Positions 1 to 13,639 of a DNA stretch of 64,000 nt are shown one piece after another. Below the pieces are notes generated by a model. The model ran no database searches. It was given only the letters and a program-made list of their open reading frames with translations, and was not told the DNA's origin. Within the stretch, counting starts at the first letter, position 1. Each line of letters opens with the position of its first letter. Source of the stretch: Beroe forskalii (lineage: Eukaryota > Ctenophora > Nuda > Beroida > Beroidae); NCBI GenBank assembly GCA_011033025.1, contig WFMF01000433.1, positions 89,662-153,661 of the forward strand, read 5' to 3'. The position numbers and the translations under genes were made by a program.

Positions 1-3000
1 CAGAGTGTTATTTATACCATGTATCTCGCTCTGAAGAAGGAGGCGTGTCGTCTTCATTCTTAGTTTTGAAATTGAGATGGTGACTCCAAGACCAAGAAAT
101 TGATTAGTTAATTAATTCTCTTAATTAAGAGAAATCAAGATACATCTTGATTCTTGATGTAAGAATAAAATCTCACTAGCAAAGTTTATAGCCATGAAAG
201 GCTTTGCATTTAGTGTTTTATTGAAAGTATTCACAATCAATACTCAAAAGTCATCCTATAGGTATTGCTTTAATAAGATGTTTATTTTTCGAAAATTATT
301 AAGAGGATTTTGTAACATGATTCATGAGAATTAATCCAATCTAATAAATATTTAAATTCAATTTAGACTAATGACTGCTAAGCATTAATAACCATTATTG
401 GAGGCTGGGACAGGGAATTTAGCTGGTTTACAGCTCAATTGATCAGATAAATCGTAATTTTTAGAGTCGAAATTAAAGGTACTTTTTTCCTCCAACTTTT
501 GATTTTGATGCAAAAACCCAAATCTCATTGTGAGTCTGCAACAAACCATTGTCTCCGTCGAATTTAGTAATGAAAATAACATTTTACTGTCATACGATAC
601 TATAAAAGTATAATATCATTTTCTGATATATCATGGCGGCACGCCCTCATTTATTTTCATTTCATACAACCATATAACTTGAATTTACGGAACAGAAAAT
701 AATGTATTAGCCTCACCATGAAGAATGTTTCATTCAAAGCACATTTAGATTTTCAAATATTATCCCTTTTTGAATAATAAAATGATAATCGCTTTTATTT
801 TTGGAATGTATATAGTACACATGTTCTGGTGGTCTATTGTATCATTGTGCCCCTTCCAGGTTTGTCTCTTCCAGCCTTAGCGACCGTGTAAGTTTGGTTT
901 AAATACGGTTTCCATCGAATTACAGTACAAAATCGCTGAAAATCAAGTTATATTTTATAAAGGAGCACTCAAAAATCTACTAAAGTGTTGAATCCGGATT
1001 CCGGACGAGGGTCGTCAGACCGGAGTTGGAAGAAATACACAAATACTATTGTTTGGTCGGAGAATAGTCGGTCCCATGATCTCGGAGGGGCGGTACACCT
1101 CCGATAATGAACTCGGCACGCCTCCTCCACTATCTAACTTTCACAGTTACACTGTCTCGGCTGTTGCCTCGACCGGTTAAGTTGCGGTAAACGGTCACCA
1201 CTTCGACATGTTACCGCTTAGTAAACGGACATGACTTCGATTTATGTGAGGTCAGCAAGGGCATACTTTCTTTTTTCAGCGGAGGTATCAGTCTCTAACT
1301 GACTCCGAAATAGTCATCTTCGATCACTTAAAAACGTGTCCGTTAAAGAAAAACCTTTCGGCGAATACTTGTGAAAGGAACCAATTTAACATATATTTCT
1401 CACTTAGGGTGGTTTTAAAGCGCAATTCAAAGTAATATTGCGATGATCGGTACCGATTACAATGAAAAATGGGGAAGCTTTCGTATTCCAACTTAACCAG
1501 TGCCATCCATTATTATTATTAAGTGTTGAGACATCACGCTATCACGCTATTCGGGGCGACATATAAATTACTGTACACTTTGTGGAACTAGAATCTAGAA
1601 ACTTGGAATGGTATCTGTTAAGTCTGTGGGGTACAAAGCATGCTCCTTGACGATAGCTTACATATTATAACAGAAGATTAAGATTACAAGATTACAGAAG
1701 ACTCAGATTAAATCAATGACCCTCATAGTTAATATTAGTTACGCATGTTCGCGGACTAAGGCTATTTTGTCCGCTCAGCCTTGCTTAAAGTTCTATCATG
1801 GTAAATACCTTGAGTCTGGCAGCGAGACACTCAGATGCTACCAAAATTGTTGGCGTTATGAATACCACAATTAATTGATTTTGCTTACAGAAGGGTATTT
1901 TGTACGTACAACATTTAATTTAGTATTAACGCATAGTTCTTCGGTCTGGTACGGAAAGTTAAATACTGAACATTCTAAATAAGTAGTATACTTCCATATT
2001 ATTGTCTTAGCGTTGTGCTGGAGTACATGTGTATGGCATACTCAATTATTTATGAGGTTTGCATTTGGAACTTATGAAGTGATCATTGATATCACTATAT
2101 CAATCCCGTTTGAAATCAATATTGAATCTTTCAGAATTCAGTCCAAAACTTTGCCTTTAACTTTAAGATAATGCATTTATCTCATTATCATTACTACTCA
2201 TTGCACAATGCACACCATCGCAGCTAATGCAGCAGCTCCTTTCAGACTTCAGCGCATGCACCACTCTCAAATCCGTCAAATAACTGAGCTCGGTTGCAAC
2301 AAAAATGCCCTTAACCGGTACAACAAAACAATATGAGTAGTGATCATATAATTTTATGCATCGGAGCACAATGAAAAATGAACCCATTTCAAGCCATTCA
2401 TTCATCCTGTATTACAGAGAAACGCTAAGTAATCTTTGCGGACACAAAAGATGTTTATTATTTTATCGGCGAGCTGAAGATTAAAAGGTTTATCGTCGGC
2501 CGGTCCGCTGGGAAACACAATACGATCTCATTACAGATTCATGAGTCACCTGCCCAGGAGAGAAAGGGAAGGAGGAGAAAATATTATAAATAACAATATA
2601 TTACTTTTCTGTTGTCCCCCCTCAACCCCGGATTCGAAATATTGCTATTCGTATTATTCTCCGGCCGGCAAGAAGCGGGATTACAATCAAACACTTGGCA
2701 TTTTATTAGTCAACATTCACTCGTTATTAACATTACAAAGGGGGGCTGATGTCCCGCTCGCACTGATGCAACGTGTTGAAGGCAATTTTCTGAAAGGAGT
2801 ACGTATTTTGAACAAGGAGTGCGACCTAAAACGGATTTCAGAGAAAACTGTGGTCCATGGAGAATAAATTAATAAAGGCGGCCATTGAAATCGAAGGGAC
2901 TATCAATCACAGATGAAAGGGCCTTTCATAATAAAACTTTTAACAATGATTGCTGGGAAAATTTTCTTATGGTAAGTAAAATCGTTCAGCAGTGAATTCA

Positions 3001-4392
3001 AAAGTTAATGTTGAATGGATTTCCCAGGAAGCAGGAATTATCCAGTTTCTGACATGAACTAGAATCCTAGATCAAGAGAAAACATTCCACAATTCTTGCA
3101 TTCGAAAATCAATACCATAAAGAAGATACCTCTATGTCTCTATACCTGTTTTCATATAAGCTCGTATTCTGACCATCCTACCCTATGATACAGCTGCTGC
3201 TTGTAAGGGGCATTTGAGTGCTGCTAGTTTCGCAATACGTTCGTCAGATGGCCGGTCCCACCGTGATTTCTGATGACGATTCAAATGTGCTCGAAATTAT
3301 TTCCTAGCTGCATGCAAAACATTTACGCATTTACAAGGTGTGATGGAGATAAACAGCGTATATTTCGTACCCAAGGTGCACAGTCGCGCGGAAATGCCCT
3401 TTTATTAGCAGAATTGCTCAACTCGTGGGACACTGGGACATTCTGCGGGGTAGAAGATATAACTTTCCAGATACGTGTGGTCTGGAGGATCTAGATTATG
3501 ATAATTATTTATTATTAAAAGATTACAACACATTTATCGAAATACTGAAATGGCCAATGCTTTTTAAAATGACACGTCGAGGCAATTCCTTAGTACCTGC
3601 CGTACTGCCACATGATCTTATTGATTTTCAGATTGTCAATCCTTTTCTGGAGACGGCTTCATTTTGTTCCAGAGAGCCTTTGTCCCTTAGAATGTTAATA
3701 TGCATGACTTTTTGCAATAGTATGACCTGTAGGCTGTAACAATTGAGGAGCTGAGATCTGAGTCAAAAATGGCAATGGACATTGGGTAATCCGTGACAGA
3801 GCAATATTCTGTAAGCCGTTACGATTGGTGGATATTCTAACAGTATATTTGCAAGAAAGTGACACTTGCCCATACCATAATAATATATAATACGCAATGA
3901 CTGACTATTGCAATGACCGACTATTACGATGGCTGGAAGATAACAAAAGTCACCCACACACTGACCATGGCGTTATGATATCCACCCAGCCATTCAGAAT
4001 GGTCTATTGTTTCAAACAGGGTAATAGGCTGTAGGGCAGGACATTGCCAACTGTTACAAAAAAAGGACATTGGGCTATAGCTGAATCAACATTCTTCCTT
4101 TCCTTCTATAAATCCCTAAAATCTTAAAGAATATCATCAACCATGAACGGTTATATCAAAGAGAAATAATGTGGCTGACATTGCGTAACTCAAATCCTAC
4201 TGATATGAATTATCCCTTCTATATTTCCTATATCGTATTTATATAGAAATATTATAAAATAGAAATTTTATTCTTTAGAATAAAATAGAAATATTATTAT
4301 TTAAAATAGAAGATTTATTATTCTTTATAAAAAGACCTATTATGTATTTCCTTAAATCCTCCAGATTTTTGATGCACATCAACAATGAAAGT
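1..4392. other. Intergenic stretch, nothing recognised
   Basis: AT-rich sequence with only short open frames (for example 2541-2867 and 3425-3739 on the plus strand). These lack recognisable domains, start in arbitrary places and have no convincing splice context. A short AT-rich tract with repeated 'aaaatagaaat' words lies near 4250-4325. I see no tRNA, no transposon termini and no recognisable exon. Confidence 0.5.
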
Positions 4393-5801
4393 TAGACCAA
4401 CCGTCCAACGGTTTTGGTGGTGATATCTTGACGAATAATAGTTTGAACCCATGTTACTTGCCCAAAGGCAGTTTGGACCCACGTAACTTGCCCTCACGTA
4501 GTCGAACCCACGTTATAAGCCCACACGCAAGTCTAACCCACGTAACTCATGTTCTGACGAAGTCAAAAACTACGTTATTCGTATTTAACTGATTTTACTA
4601 GAATTGATATATTTCTTAATTTCTACAAATCATCCATGTGAACTCACGTGCCGAAATATCGCAAACAGATCTAATTTCACATGCATCAGTCGTATTTGAA
4701 CTCATTTCAACGTCACCAAGTCGAAAATCCCGTGTAAATATCAATTTCTTCAAATCCCCTAATTTCTACAAAACGGCCGTGTGTACTCACGTGCTGAAAT
4801 ATAGCAACCAGATCTAATTTCACGTGCAGTAGTCGTATTTAAACTCATTTCAACGTAATCAAGTCGAAAATCCCGTTTAAATATCAATTTCTTCAAAATC
4901 CCTAATTTCTACAAAACATCCGCGTGAACTCACGTGCTTCACTATTCCATCGTATATTTCCATCCCTAGTCACTGCGAGTCATGGAGAAACCATTATCAG
5001 TTCACTATCGTATCACAGAATAGGACTACAGTACAATTTTTCGTCATAAACGCAATTTCAACCATTTTGCATCTCAATTTTTAGAGGCTTCACATGACGA
5101 CATTTTCGACCGATCACCTTGAAACTATTTTTATAGCTAAATCTCGAGGTCTAAAAAGCAAAATATCGACGTAAAACATTATCCGATGAAAACTCTCTGA
5201 GTTAGAGATGTTCAAAGTAGTGCAAAATAGCGTTTTATCGCAAAATACGTTATTTTAGTGGTTTTACGCGATTTTGATGACGTCATCACAGCACCAAAAT
5301 AGGCTCAAACCAATTTCCCATATAGCCTATTAAGCAATTCCGCCTTAGTAGAACATACTTTGACCGGTCTCATCTCAAGATACTTGGTACATCTCACTCG
5401 TTTCAGTTTTGACCTATAATTTGGAAATCGATTTTTCACCGTACCTTAGAAAATCGCGTATATCTCGATGAAAAATCGAGATAGCCCGATGATCCGTATG
5501 ATTTTCTGAAAGCTCTTTAAATTTCCAACTAACGATTTTTCAACATTTTTGAGCTATCTCCATTCCTTCTTGGTGAAAAATGCGCACAAAGATGACCTAA
5601 AAAAGAAATAAAATTTCGCTAAGTTGATGACGTCATAGTGACGTGATAATGACGTCACCAGAACTTCTCTTATAGCCTATAACATTTTCCCATCTTAGAT
5701 CAACAAAACCTGACCTCGATCATGGCTCTACCATTTCCCGTTCTTGACATCTCGGCTTTCCAAATTTGCTCCCAATTATCATGATCTATCTTATTATTAT
5801 A

Positions 5802-5946
5802 CACCACCAAAACCGTTGGACGGTTGGTCTAGTAACCCCCCGCTGGTTTGGATGTGATCAGCCCATTTTGTCTCTTTTCAGGTTCCGTTGTCACATCCAA
5901 ACCCGCGGGGGGTTACTAGACCAACCGTCCAACGGTTTTGGTGGTG
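5802..5946. repeat. 145-bp hairpin, copy 1
   Basis: Near-perfect inverted repeat with arms of about 55 bp (beginning CACCACCAAAACCGTTGG and ending with its complement) around a loop of about 33 bp containing 'cattttgtctctttt'. It marks the junction between the first and second long units. Confidence 0.9.
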
Positions 5947-7329
5947 ATATCTTGACAGATGTATGTAGTTTGAACCCATGTTACTTGCCCAAAGGCAGTT
6001 TGGACCCACGTAACTTGCCCTCACATAGTCCGAACCCACATTACTAGCCCACACGCAAGTCTAACCCACATAAATCACCCTGAGGAAGTCCAAAACTAAG
6101 TTACTCTAACTTGAAATTACTAGAATTGATATATGTCTTAATTTCTACAAAACGTCCGTGTGTACTCACGTGCTTAAATATAGCAACCAGATCTAATTTC
6201 ACGTGCATAAGTCGTATTTGAACTCATTTCAACGTAACCAAGTCGAAAATCCCGTGTAAATATCAATTTCTTCAAATCCCCTAATTTCTACAAAACGTCC
6301 GTGTGTACTCACGTGCTAAAATATGGCAACCAGATCTAATTTCATGTGCATTAGTCGTATTTAAACTCATTTCAACATAATCAAGTCGAAAATCCTGCGT
6401 AAATATCAATTTCTTCAAATCCCCTAATTTCTACAAAACGTCCGCGTGAACTCACGTGCTTCACTAGTCCATCGTATATTTCCCACATTTAGTCACTGCG
6501 AGACATGAAGAAACCATTATTAGTTCACCATTGTATCACAGAATAGGGCTACAGTACAATTTTTCGTCATAAACGTAATTTCAACCATTTTGCGGCTCAA
6601 TTTTTAGAGGCTTCACATGACGACATTTTTCGACCGATCACCTTGAAACTCTTTCTATAGCTAAATCTTGAGGTCTAAAAGCAAAATATCGACGTAAAAC
6701 ATAATCCGATGAAAACTCTCTGAGTTAGAAATGTTCAAAGTAGTGCAAAATAGCGTTTTATCGCAAAATACGTTATTTTAGTGGTTTTACGCGATTTTGA
6801 TGACGTCATCACAGCACCAAAATAGGCTCAAACCAACTTCCCATATAGCCTATAAGACAATTCCGCCTTAGTACAACATACTTTGACCGGTCTCATCTCA
6901 AGATACTTGGTACATCTCACTCGTTTCAGTTTTGACCTATAATTTGGAAATCGATTTTTCACCATACGTTAGAAAATCGCGTATATCTCGATGAAAAATC
7001 GAGATAGCCCGATGATCCGTATGATTTTCTGAAAGCTCTTTAAATTTCCAACTAACGATTTTTCAATATTTTTGAGCTATCTCCATTCCTTCTTGGTGAA
7101 AAATGCGCACAAAGATGACCTAAAAAAGAAATAAAATTTCGCTAAGTTGATGACGTCATAGTGACGTGAAAATGACGTCACTTGAACTTCTCTTATAGCC
7201 TATAACATTTTCCCATCTTAGATAAACAAAACCTGACCTCGATCATGGCTCTACCATTTCCCGTTCTTGACATCTCGGCTTTATAACTTTGCTCCTAATT
7301 ATCATGATCTATCTTATATATTATATATT

Positions 7330-7422
7330 ATATCACCCTGTGACACTCAAATCTCTAATATATACCCTGGCCAGTCTTTTCATTACCGCGGGGGGTTACC
7401 GCCCTGGCCAGGGCGGGAATTC
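7330..7422. repeat. ~90-bp CCCTGGCCAG module
   Basis: This module starts 'atcaccctgtgacactcaaa', contains CCCTGGCCAG, a 'cgcggggggttaccg' block, then GCCCTGGCCAGGGC, itself a 14-bp palindrome. The same module occurs at 14605-14695 and three times at 20500-20770. It sits directly before a 145-bp hairpin here and at 14.7 kb, so the two probably belong to one composite element. Confidence 0.8.
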
Positions 7423-7427
7423 TTATA

Positions 7428-7572
7428 CACCACCAAAACCGTTGGACGGTTGGTCTAGTAACCCCCCGCTGGTTTGGATGTGATCAGCCCATTTTGTCTC
7501 TTTTCAGGTTCCGTTGTCACATCCAAACCCGCGGGGGGTTACTAGACCAACCGTCCAACGGTTTTGGTGGTG
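7428..7572. repeat. 145-bp hairpin, copy 2
   Basis: Same length and essentially the same sequence as the hairpin at 5802-5946, including the loop. The near identity suggests recent duplication of the unit. Confidence 0.9.
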
Positions 7573-9078
7573 ATATCTTGACAGATGTATGTAGTTTGAA
7601 CCCATGTTACTTGCCCAAAGGCAGTTTGGACCCACGTAACTAGCCCAAACGCAAGCCGAACCCACGTAACTTACCCTGACAAAGTCCAAAACTACGTTAT
7701 TCTAACTTGGAATTACTAGAATTGATATATTTCTTAATTTCCACAAATCGTCCACGCGAACTCACGTGCTTAAATATAGCAACCAGATCTAATTTCACGT
7801 ACATAAGTCGTATTTGAACTTATTTCAACGTAACCAAGTCGAAAATCCCGTGTAAATAGCAATATCTTCAAATCTCCTAATTTCTACGAAACGTTCGTGT
7901 GTACTCACGTGCTGAAATATGGCAACCAGATCTAATTTTACGTGCATTTGTCGTATTTAAACTCATTTTAACATAATCAAGTCGAAAATCCAGTGTAAAC
8001 ATCAATTTCTTTAAACCCCCTAATTTCTACAAAACGTCCGTGTGTACTCACGTGTTGAAGTATAGCATATGCGTCTTATTTCATGTGCATTAGTCGTATT
8101 TGAACTCATTTCAACGTAATCAAGTCGAAAATCCCGTGTAAATATCAATTTCTTTAAATCCCTAATTTCTACAAAACGTCCACCTGAACTCACGTGCTTC
8201 ACAAGTTCATCGTATATTTCCCATCCCTATTCACTGCGAGACATGGAGAAACCATTATCAGTTGACCATCGTATCACACAATAGGACTAAATAACAAATT
8301 TTCGTCATTAACATAATTTCAATCAAATTGCAGTTCAATTTTGAGAAGCCTCTCACGACAACAATCTTCGACCGATCGCCCTGAAACTCGTATCATAGCT
8401 AAATCTCAAGGTCTAAAAGCAGCAGATCAAAGTAAAACATAATCGGATGAAAAATCTCTGAGTTGGAGATGTCCAAAGTAGCGCAAAATAGCGTTCTATC
8501 GCAAAATACGCTATTTTAGTGGTTTTACGCGATTTTGATGACGTCATCACAGCACCCAAATAGGCTCAAACCAACTTCCCATATAGCCTATAAGACAATT
8601 CCACCTTAGTACAACATACTTTGACCGGTCTCATCTCAAGATAAGTTGCAGTTCTTGACACCTCACTCATTTAATTTTTGTCCTATAATTTGGAAATCGA
8701 TTTTTCACCGTATCTTAGAAAATCGCGTATATCTCGATGAAAAATCGAGATAGCCCAATAATCCGTATGATTTTCTGAAAGCTCTTTAAATTTGCTAAAA
8801 ATTGTTCCGAAAAATCAGACCGCTATCTCCTTTCCTTCTTGGTGAAAAATGCGCTCGAAATTAGCCTATTTTCGCTAAGAATGCAATAAAATTTCGCTAA
8901 GTTGATGACGTCATAGTGTCGTGAAAATGACGTCACCAGAACTTCTCTTATAGCCTATAACATTTTCCCATCTTAGATCAACAAAACCTGACCTCGATCA
9001 TGGCTCTACCATTTCCCGTTCTTGACATCTCGGCTTTATAACTTTGCTCCTAATTATCATGATCTATCTTATATATTA

Positions 9079-9690
9079 CTAGAAGGCCCGTTGGGCCTTC
9101 AGCTAGGTCACAGGACACCCGACCATTTCAATGCTGGCTACAGAGTACCACAACAGTAACATAATGAAATTATATTATAATTGCCCTAACCAGGACCTAG
9201 TTTCCTAAAATATGGACATACACAGTATTTTCAAAATTCATGGATCACAACGCAGATTTCGTAAATATTGAACTATAGAAATTAATAACAAAACAAATGT
9301 TTGTAAAACGTATGAAATTGAAACATGATCAATGGCGTTTTTTAAAGTTTGGAAGTGTCAAATGTAATATCTAACACTAAGTAAGTCATTGATGCAATTT
9401 TTTGTTGCTGGGGATGGGGGTGCAACGTAACGAAATTGCGAAATATTCACATAGGCTTTGAAAATAAATGAAAAAAATTTACGATTGCATATCAACCTCG
9501 AGAAAACAGTTGGTAATTAGTAAGAACTTCAGAACAATCTTTTTTTAAACTTTAGTTCAGATTAGGAGAATAGATGGGCAACAAATTTGAATCCAAGTTC
9601 ATTGAAGTCAAAATTGTTCGCAATTTTATCAGTTATCTGTTTGTAACTCACTTCTAGCTTCAGTCAATACGAATTATAAGGTAAAAAACG
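9079..9690 (-). mobile_element. Helitron-like 3' terminus and adjoining repeat
   Basis: On the minus strand the sequence ends in a stem-loop (plus strand GAAGGCCCGTTGGGCCTTC, 9082-9100) fused to CTAG and followed by T. This fits the Helitron rule of a 3' hairpin, CTRR terminus and insertion before T. Sequence to the right is AT-rich with no coding potential. The 5' end is not defined, and the element may continue into the 160-bp array. Class assignment rests only on the terminus. Confidence 0.45.
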
Positions 9691-9699
9691 GCAAAAAAT

Positions 9700-10720
9700 G
9701 CCACGATCTGTGCAAAAATTATTTACAAAGGTTTTATTGTTGGAATGTGTTCTAATAGGTCCCATGAAGGTCTCCAAAGAGTGTTAAGGTGCTACCTTGA
9801 AGGGAAAAGTCAGGAGGGCCACGCCCTTTTTTCGACCGTGGGAAATTTTGAGGGAAAAATGAAAATTCAGTTTTAATATGATATATGACATGTGGGTACC
9901 CTAAACCTATGTTTTTTGGGACGGGGAATCGATTCCAAACACTTTCAAAGTCGTATCTACCTTCATTGACCCAAAACCGGCCACGCCCATTTTTGCGCAA
10001 GGCATTTTGAGGTCTAAAAGCTATTTTCAGATTAATGCGATATATGGCATGTAGGTACTCTAAACCCATGTTTTTGGGACGAGAAATCGATTCCGCACAT
10101 TATCAAAGTCGTATCTACCTTCTTTACCCCAAAACCGGCCACGCCCACTTTTGTGTATGGGATTTTTGACCGCCACAAAGGTATTTTTCAGTGAAGTGCG
10201 ATGTATGGCATGTAGGTACTCTAAACCTATGTTTTTTTGGGACGAGAAATCGATTCCACGCATTATAAGAGTCGTATCTACCTTCCTTGACTCAAAATTG
10301 GCCACGCCCAATTTTGCGCAAGACATTTTGAGGTAGAAAAGCTATTTTTCAGATTAATGCGATGTATGGCATGTAGGTACTCTAAACCCATGTTTTTTGG
10401 GACGAGAAATCGATTCCACACATTATAAAAGTCGTCTCGACCTTCCTTGAACCAATATCAGCCAAGCCCACTTTTTGCGTATGGGATTTTTGCCCACCGG
10501 CACCATAAAGTTATTTTTCAGTTAAATACGATATTTAGGATGTTGGTACCCTAACCCATGTGTTTGAACAAAGAAATAGAATCGATTCCACACATTATCA
10601 AAGTCGTACTGAACTTCCTTGATCCGTTTGTGGCCACGGCTACTTTTTTGTGCAGAGTATTTTTGACCAGTCTAAAATATATTGCTCAGTCACATAAGAT
10701 ATAAGGCATGTTGGTACTCT
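9700..10720 (-). repeat. 160-bp tandem array, left inverted arm
   Basis: About six units with period near 160 bp; 'ccacgccc' recurs at about 9819, 9981, 10139, 10302, 10462 and 10633. Units contain 'gggacgagaaatcgattcc' and 'ggcatgtaggtactctaaa'. The last two units are more degraded. Open frames here (9752-10326) are by-products of the repeat. The array is the reverse complement of 12.22-13.0 kb. Confidence 0.9.
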
Positions 10721-10739
10721 AAACATGTTATTATCACAA

Positions 10740-12220
10740 TTGATTATTGATTTTCTGAGTATCTGGTCAAACTAGCTGCAGTAGTTTAGGTTAGTCATTC
10801 GAGGTATAACACTTGTTGATGTTCTTCCCACATAAAAGTACATTGGTCTGCTATGGTCGGCCTCTACTGGTGATAGACAAAATTCTGGAAAAAAAACCAG
10901 CCCCGAAATCAAGGAGGCGCGGCAGTCAACTAATGTCTAACCTATGAAAACGGGTGATGTATCCCTATTCCTCCCAGCACACTACAAGGAATGAAATTTA
11001 TTGAGGTGCTTTTCTGCTCCTGCCCGACCAGTTCCTTTCCGACTGCTACTGTCATAACTTTCTCCTCTTCTCTGTTTGTTGTGTGCTCTGCTAGATCGAG
11101 GCTCTGCTGTTACTGAGGTGAAGTGTTTATCAATCCTCACTCACTGGCTTTGAATTGTTCTCTCCGTCTTTCACTGGGGTCGATAAATTCATTAAAATGT
11201 CAGACATTCACTCCTCCTTTCCATCCTGGATAGAAAGGATAAAATATGGACATCCACTTATGTTATTAATATCAATTCAATGCCCAGCTGCCCTTCAAGA
11301 TTTCTATGGCAGTGTATTTGTCTGAATACTTCCTTGTCAGCTATCCCTGTAGGCATCCAACTTGATCCCCATTCTTCACGACATGCCCAACCTTAAAACC
11401 TAACCTCTTGTTTTCGGCTCGGCCATTCTGTTAACCTGAGCACAGCGGGTTTTCTCTCTTGTCCTGCTTATCATTTCAGCCGTGCCCATCTCTTTAACCC
11501 GGAGCAGATTCGTTGTGTCCGAGTGTCCCACAATCACGAAGCCATTGCCAAACGACCTCTGGAACCCTATTTTCTCGGCGAAATATCACTTTCAATGCTT
11601 CATTGGCAAAATTCCTGTTGTAGTAGAATTTCTGAAATTAATTGCGATAGCAGCCAGAAGCCTGATCAGCCGAGAAGAGAGTTCCTCACAATTGGTCTTT
11701 TCTGGTACCCCACATGTACAAATCTAATTACCATCCATATCAAGATATCACAGTGATCCCGTTATGGCTTGGAAATCTTTCCATGGTAAGATGGTAGAGA
11801 TTGGATGTATCTCTACAATTTATCCTGGATTTAGAGTACATACCTAAATGGGTGACTTATCACGTTTGGTCGCTGGGAAAGGAAACATGACTTTCGCTTG
11901 CTTACGTTAGGTGATCAAACATTTATCTGGTAAAATCACTTTCTTGGAATAGAGCCAAATTCGGGTGGGTTCAGTGTTTGCTGGTTCTGCTGCACAACCA
12001 ATACTCCTAGGCAAACTGCTCAACCTTTGGCTTTATCCCTGGAGAAGAACCCTCCACCCTTGCACACCATGTCCTGTCTATCCCCACATGTATGCATTAT
12101 GTATGTGTGCACCTTGGTAGGTGCTGGATGCCGTGGCAAGACCCTTCACAAGCGACTGAGGGGTGGCGACCACATTAGGGGAAAGCAAGTGCAAATCCAA
12201 AAGAGGATTATCTGCCAATA
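10740..12220. other. Spacer between inverted 160-bp arrays
   Basis: Unique-looking sequence with no recognisable gene. Short overlapping open frames at 11482-11756 and 12027-12221 show no family features. It forms the roughly 1.5-kb middle of a foldback structure. Confidence 0.5.
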
Positions 12221-12998
12221 AATACGCAAAAAGTGGGCGTGGCTGGTATTGGGTCAAGGAAGGTCGACACGACTTTGATAATGTGCGGAATCAGTTTCTC
12301 GTCCCAAAAACATGGGTTTAGAGTACCTACATGCCATATATCGCATTAATCTGAAAAATAGCGTTTCTACCTCAAAAATGACTTGCACAAAAATGGGCGT
12401 GGCCGGTTTTGAGTCAAGGAAGGTAGATACGACTTTTATAATGCGTGGAATCGATTTCTCGTCCCAGAAAACATGGGTTTAGAGTACCTACATGCCATAC
12501 ATCGAACTTCACTGAAAAATACCTTAGTGGCGGTCAAAAAATCCCATACGCAAAAAGTGGGCGTGGCCGGTTTTGGGGCAAAGAAGGTAGATACGACTTT
12601 GATAATGTGCGGAATCAATTTCTCGTCCCAAAAAACATGGGTTTAGAGTACTTATATGGCATATATCGCATTAATCTGAAAAATAGCTTTTGGACCTCAA
12701 AAATGTCTTGCGCAAAAATGGGCGTGGCCGGTTTTGGGTCAAGGAAGATAGATACGACTTTGAAAGTGTTTGGAATCGATTCCCCGTCCCAAAAAACATA
12801 GGTTTAGGGTACCCACATGCCATATATCATATTAAAACTGAATTTTCATTTTTCTCATAATTTCCCACGAACAAAAAGGGCGTGGCCCTCCTGACTTTTT
12901 CCCTTCAAAGGTAGCACCTTAACACTCTTTGGAGACCTTCAAGGGACCCATTTGAACACATTCCAACAATAAAACCTTTGTAAATAATTTTTGCACAG
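12221..12998 (+). repeat. 160-bp tandem array, right inverted arm
   Basis: About five units with 'gggcgtggc' recurring near 12235, 12397, 12559, 12720 and 12876. Unit sequence and flank ('aacactctttggagacctt', then 'aacaataaaacctttgtaa') are the reverse complement of the left arm and its flank at 9.7-9.83 kb. An apparent 118-codon frame at 12445-12801 is repeat read-through, not a gene. Confidence 0.9.
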
Positions 12999-13179
12999 AT
13001 GGTTTCATTTTTTCTCTTATAAGAATTCTTCATTCCGTCGACGGTCGATTTATCGCAGCAAACCATCGAAACTACAATTAATATCTTCACATGAATGAAT
13101 TATTGCTGATGTTCACTATGGAACAAAATGTTCAACTCTTACCTTTTCTCCTCTCTAAAATATTGATTGTCTCCTGCAG

Positions 13180-13481
13180 TCGTACTCTTTTTTACCAAAC
13201 TTGAAAATTCCATTGGGAACGTTAATTATGAATTTCAACAGTGGAAACGTTTCCAAAATACACAATAACGAAATGGTAGATTTTTCGTTAAAATGCACGT
13301 GCAATTTTGCGCGCTAGCGCTTGTATCCATAGCAACGCGCGCAACTGGTGAATCAAACCTATAACTCGATCTTGTTTTTCGCGACCCTTTGTCCAACTTT
13401 GAGCATAAATTACGGAAAATCTAAAGCCTTTACGCAAAAAAGAAGAATGTAGCAATACGAAGACACCTTTTTTCTACCACC
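13180..13481 (+). repeat. Dispersed repeat, 5' part (interrupted copy)
   Basis: Homologous to 28430-28840. Shared words include 'taccaaact.gaaaattcc', 'gcaacgcgcgcaactggtga' and 'cttgtttttcgcgac'. The homology is broken at 13481 by a transposon and resumes at 14490-14580, ending in 'ccctgcaaaaaatggcgg'. No coding potential is visible. Confidence 0.8.
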
Positions 13482-13585
13482 CATAGCTTCCGACCATTGA
13501 AAATCCGTTCGGAGGGCAGTTTTTTGCCCAAATAGGAGGGCAAATCAACGCAAAAAGAGGGCAATATTCCATACAAAAGTGGCGA

Positions 13586-13588
<3 letters not shown>

Positions 13589-13619
<31 letters not shown>
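13589..13619. repeat. Poly-T tract
   Basis: Uninterrupted run of about 30 T inside the 1,008-bp transposon, immediately before its tandem core. Confidence 0.95.
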
Positions 13620-13639
13620 GACACCGCCTAAAAAATGCA

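Larger units (their letters stand above)
4393..9078. repeat. Tandem array of ~1.6-kb hairpin units
   Basis: Three successive copies of one long unit lie head to tail (about 4393-5801, 5802-7427 and 7428-9078). Each starts with a strong hairpin; the first copy keeps only its right arm. Each unit then carries two to four internal copies of a roughly 145-bp subrepeat with the word ACTCACGTGC, a region with three TGACGTCA octamers, and a shared right end near 'tcatgatctatctta'. A fourth copy lies at 14.6-16.35 kb. No coding potential is visible. The design, terminal hairpin plus core tandem repeats, resembles non-autonomous Helitron/HINE-type or MITE-like elements, but the class is inferred. Confidence 0.8.

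Noticed and set aside
2541-2867. 108-codon plus-strand frame
   Set aside because: No recognisable domain, no splice context, low-complexity start; probably chance.
9752-10326. Minus-strand frames in the 160-bp array, and 12445-12801 on the plus strand
   Set aside because: The same frame appears in each repeat unit and in the inverted arm; this is repeat read-through.
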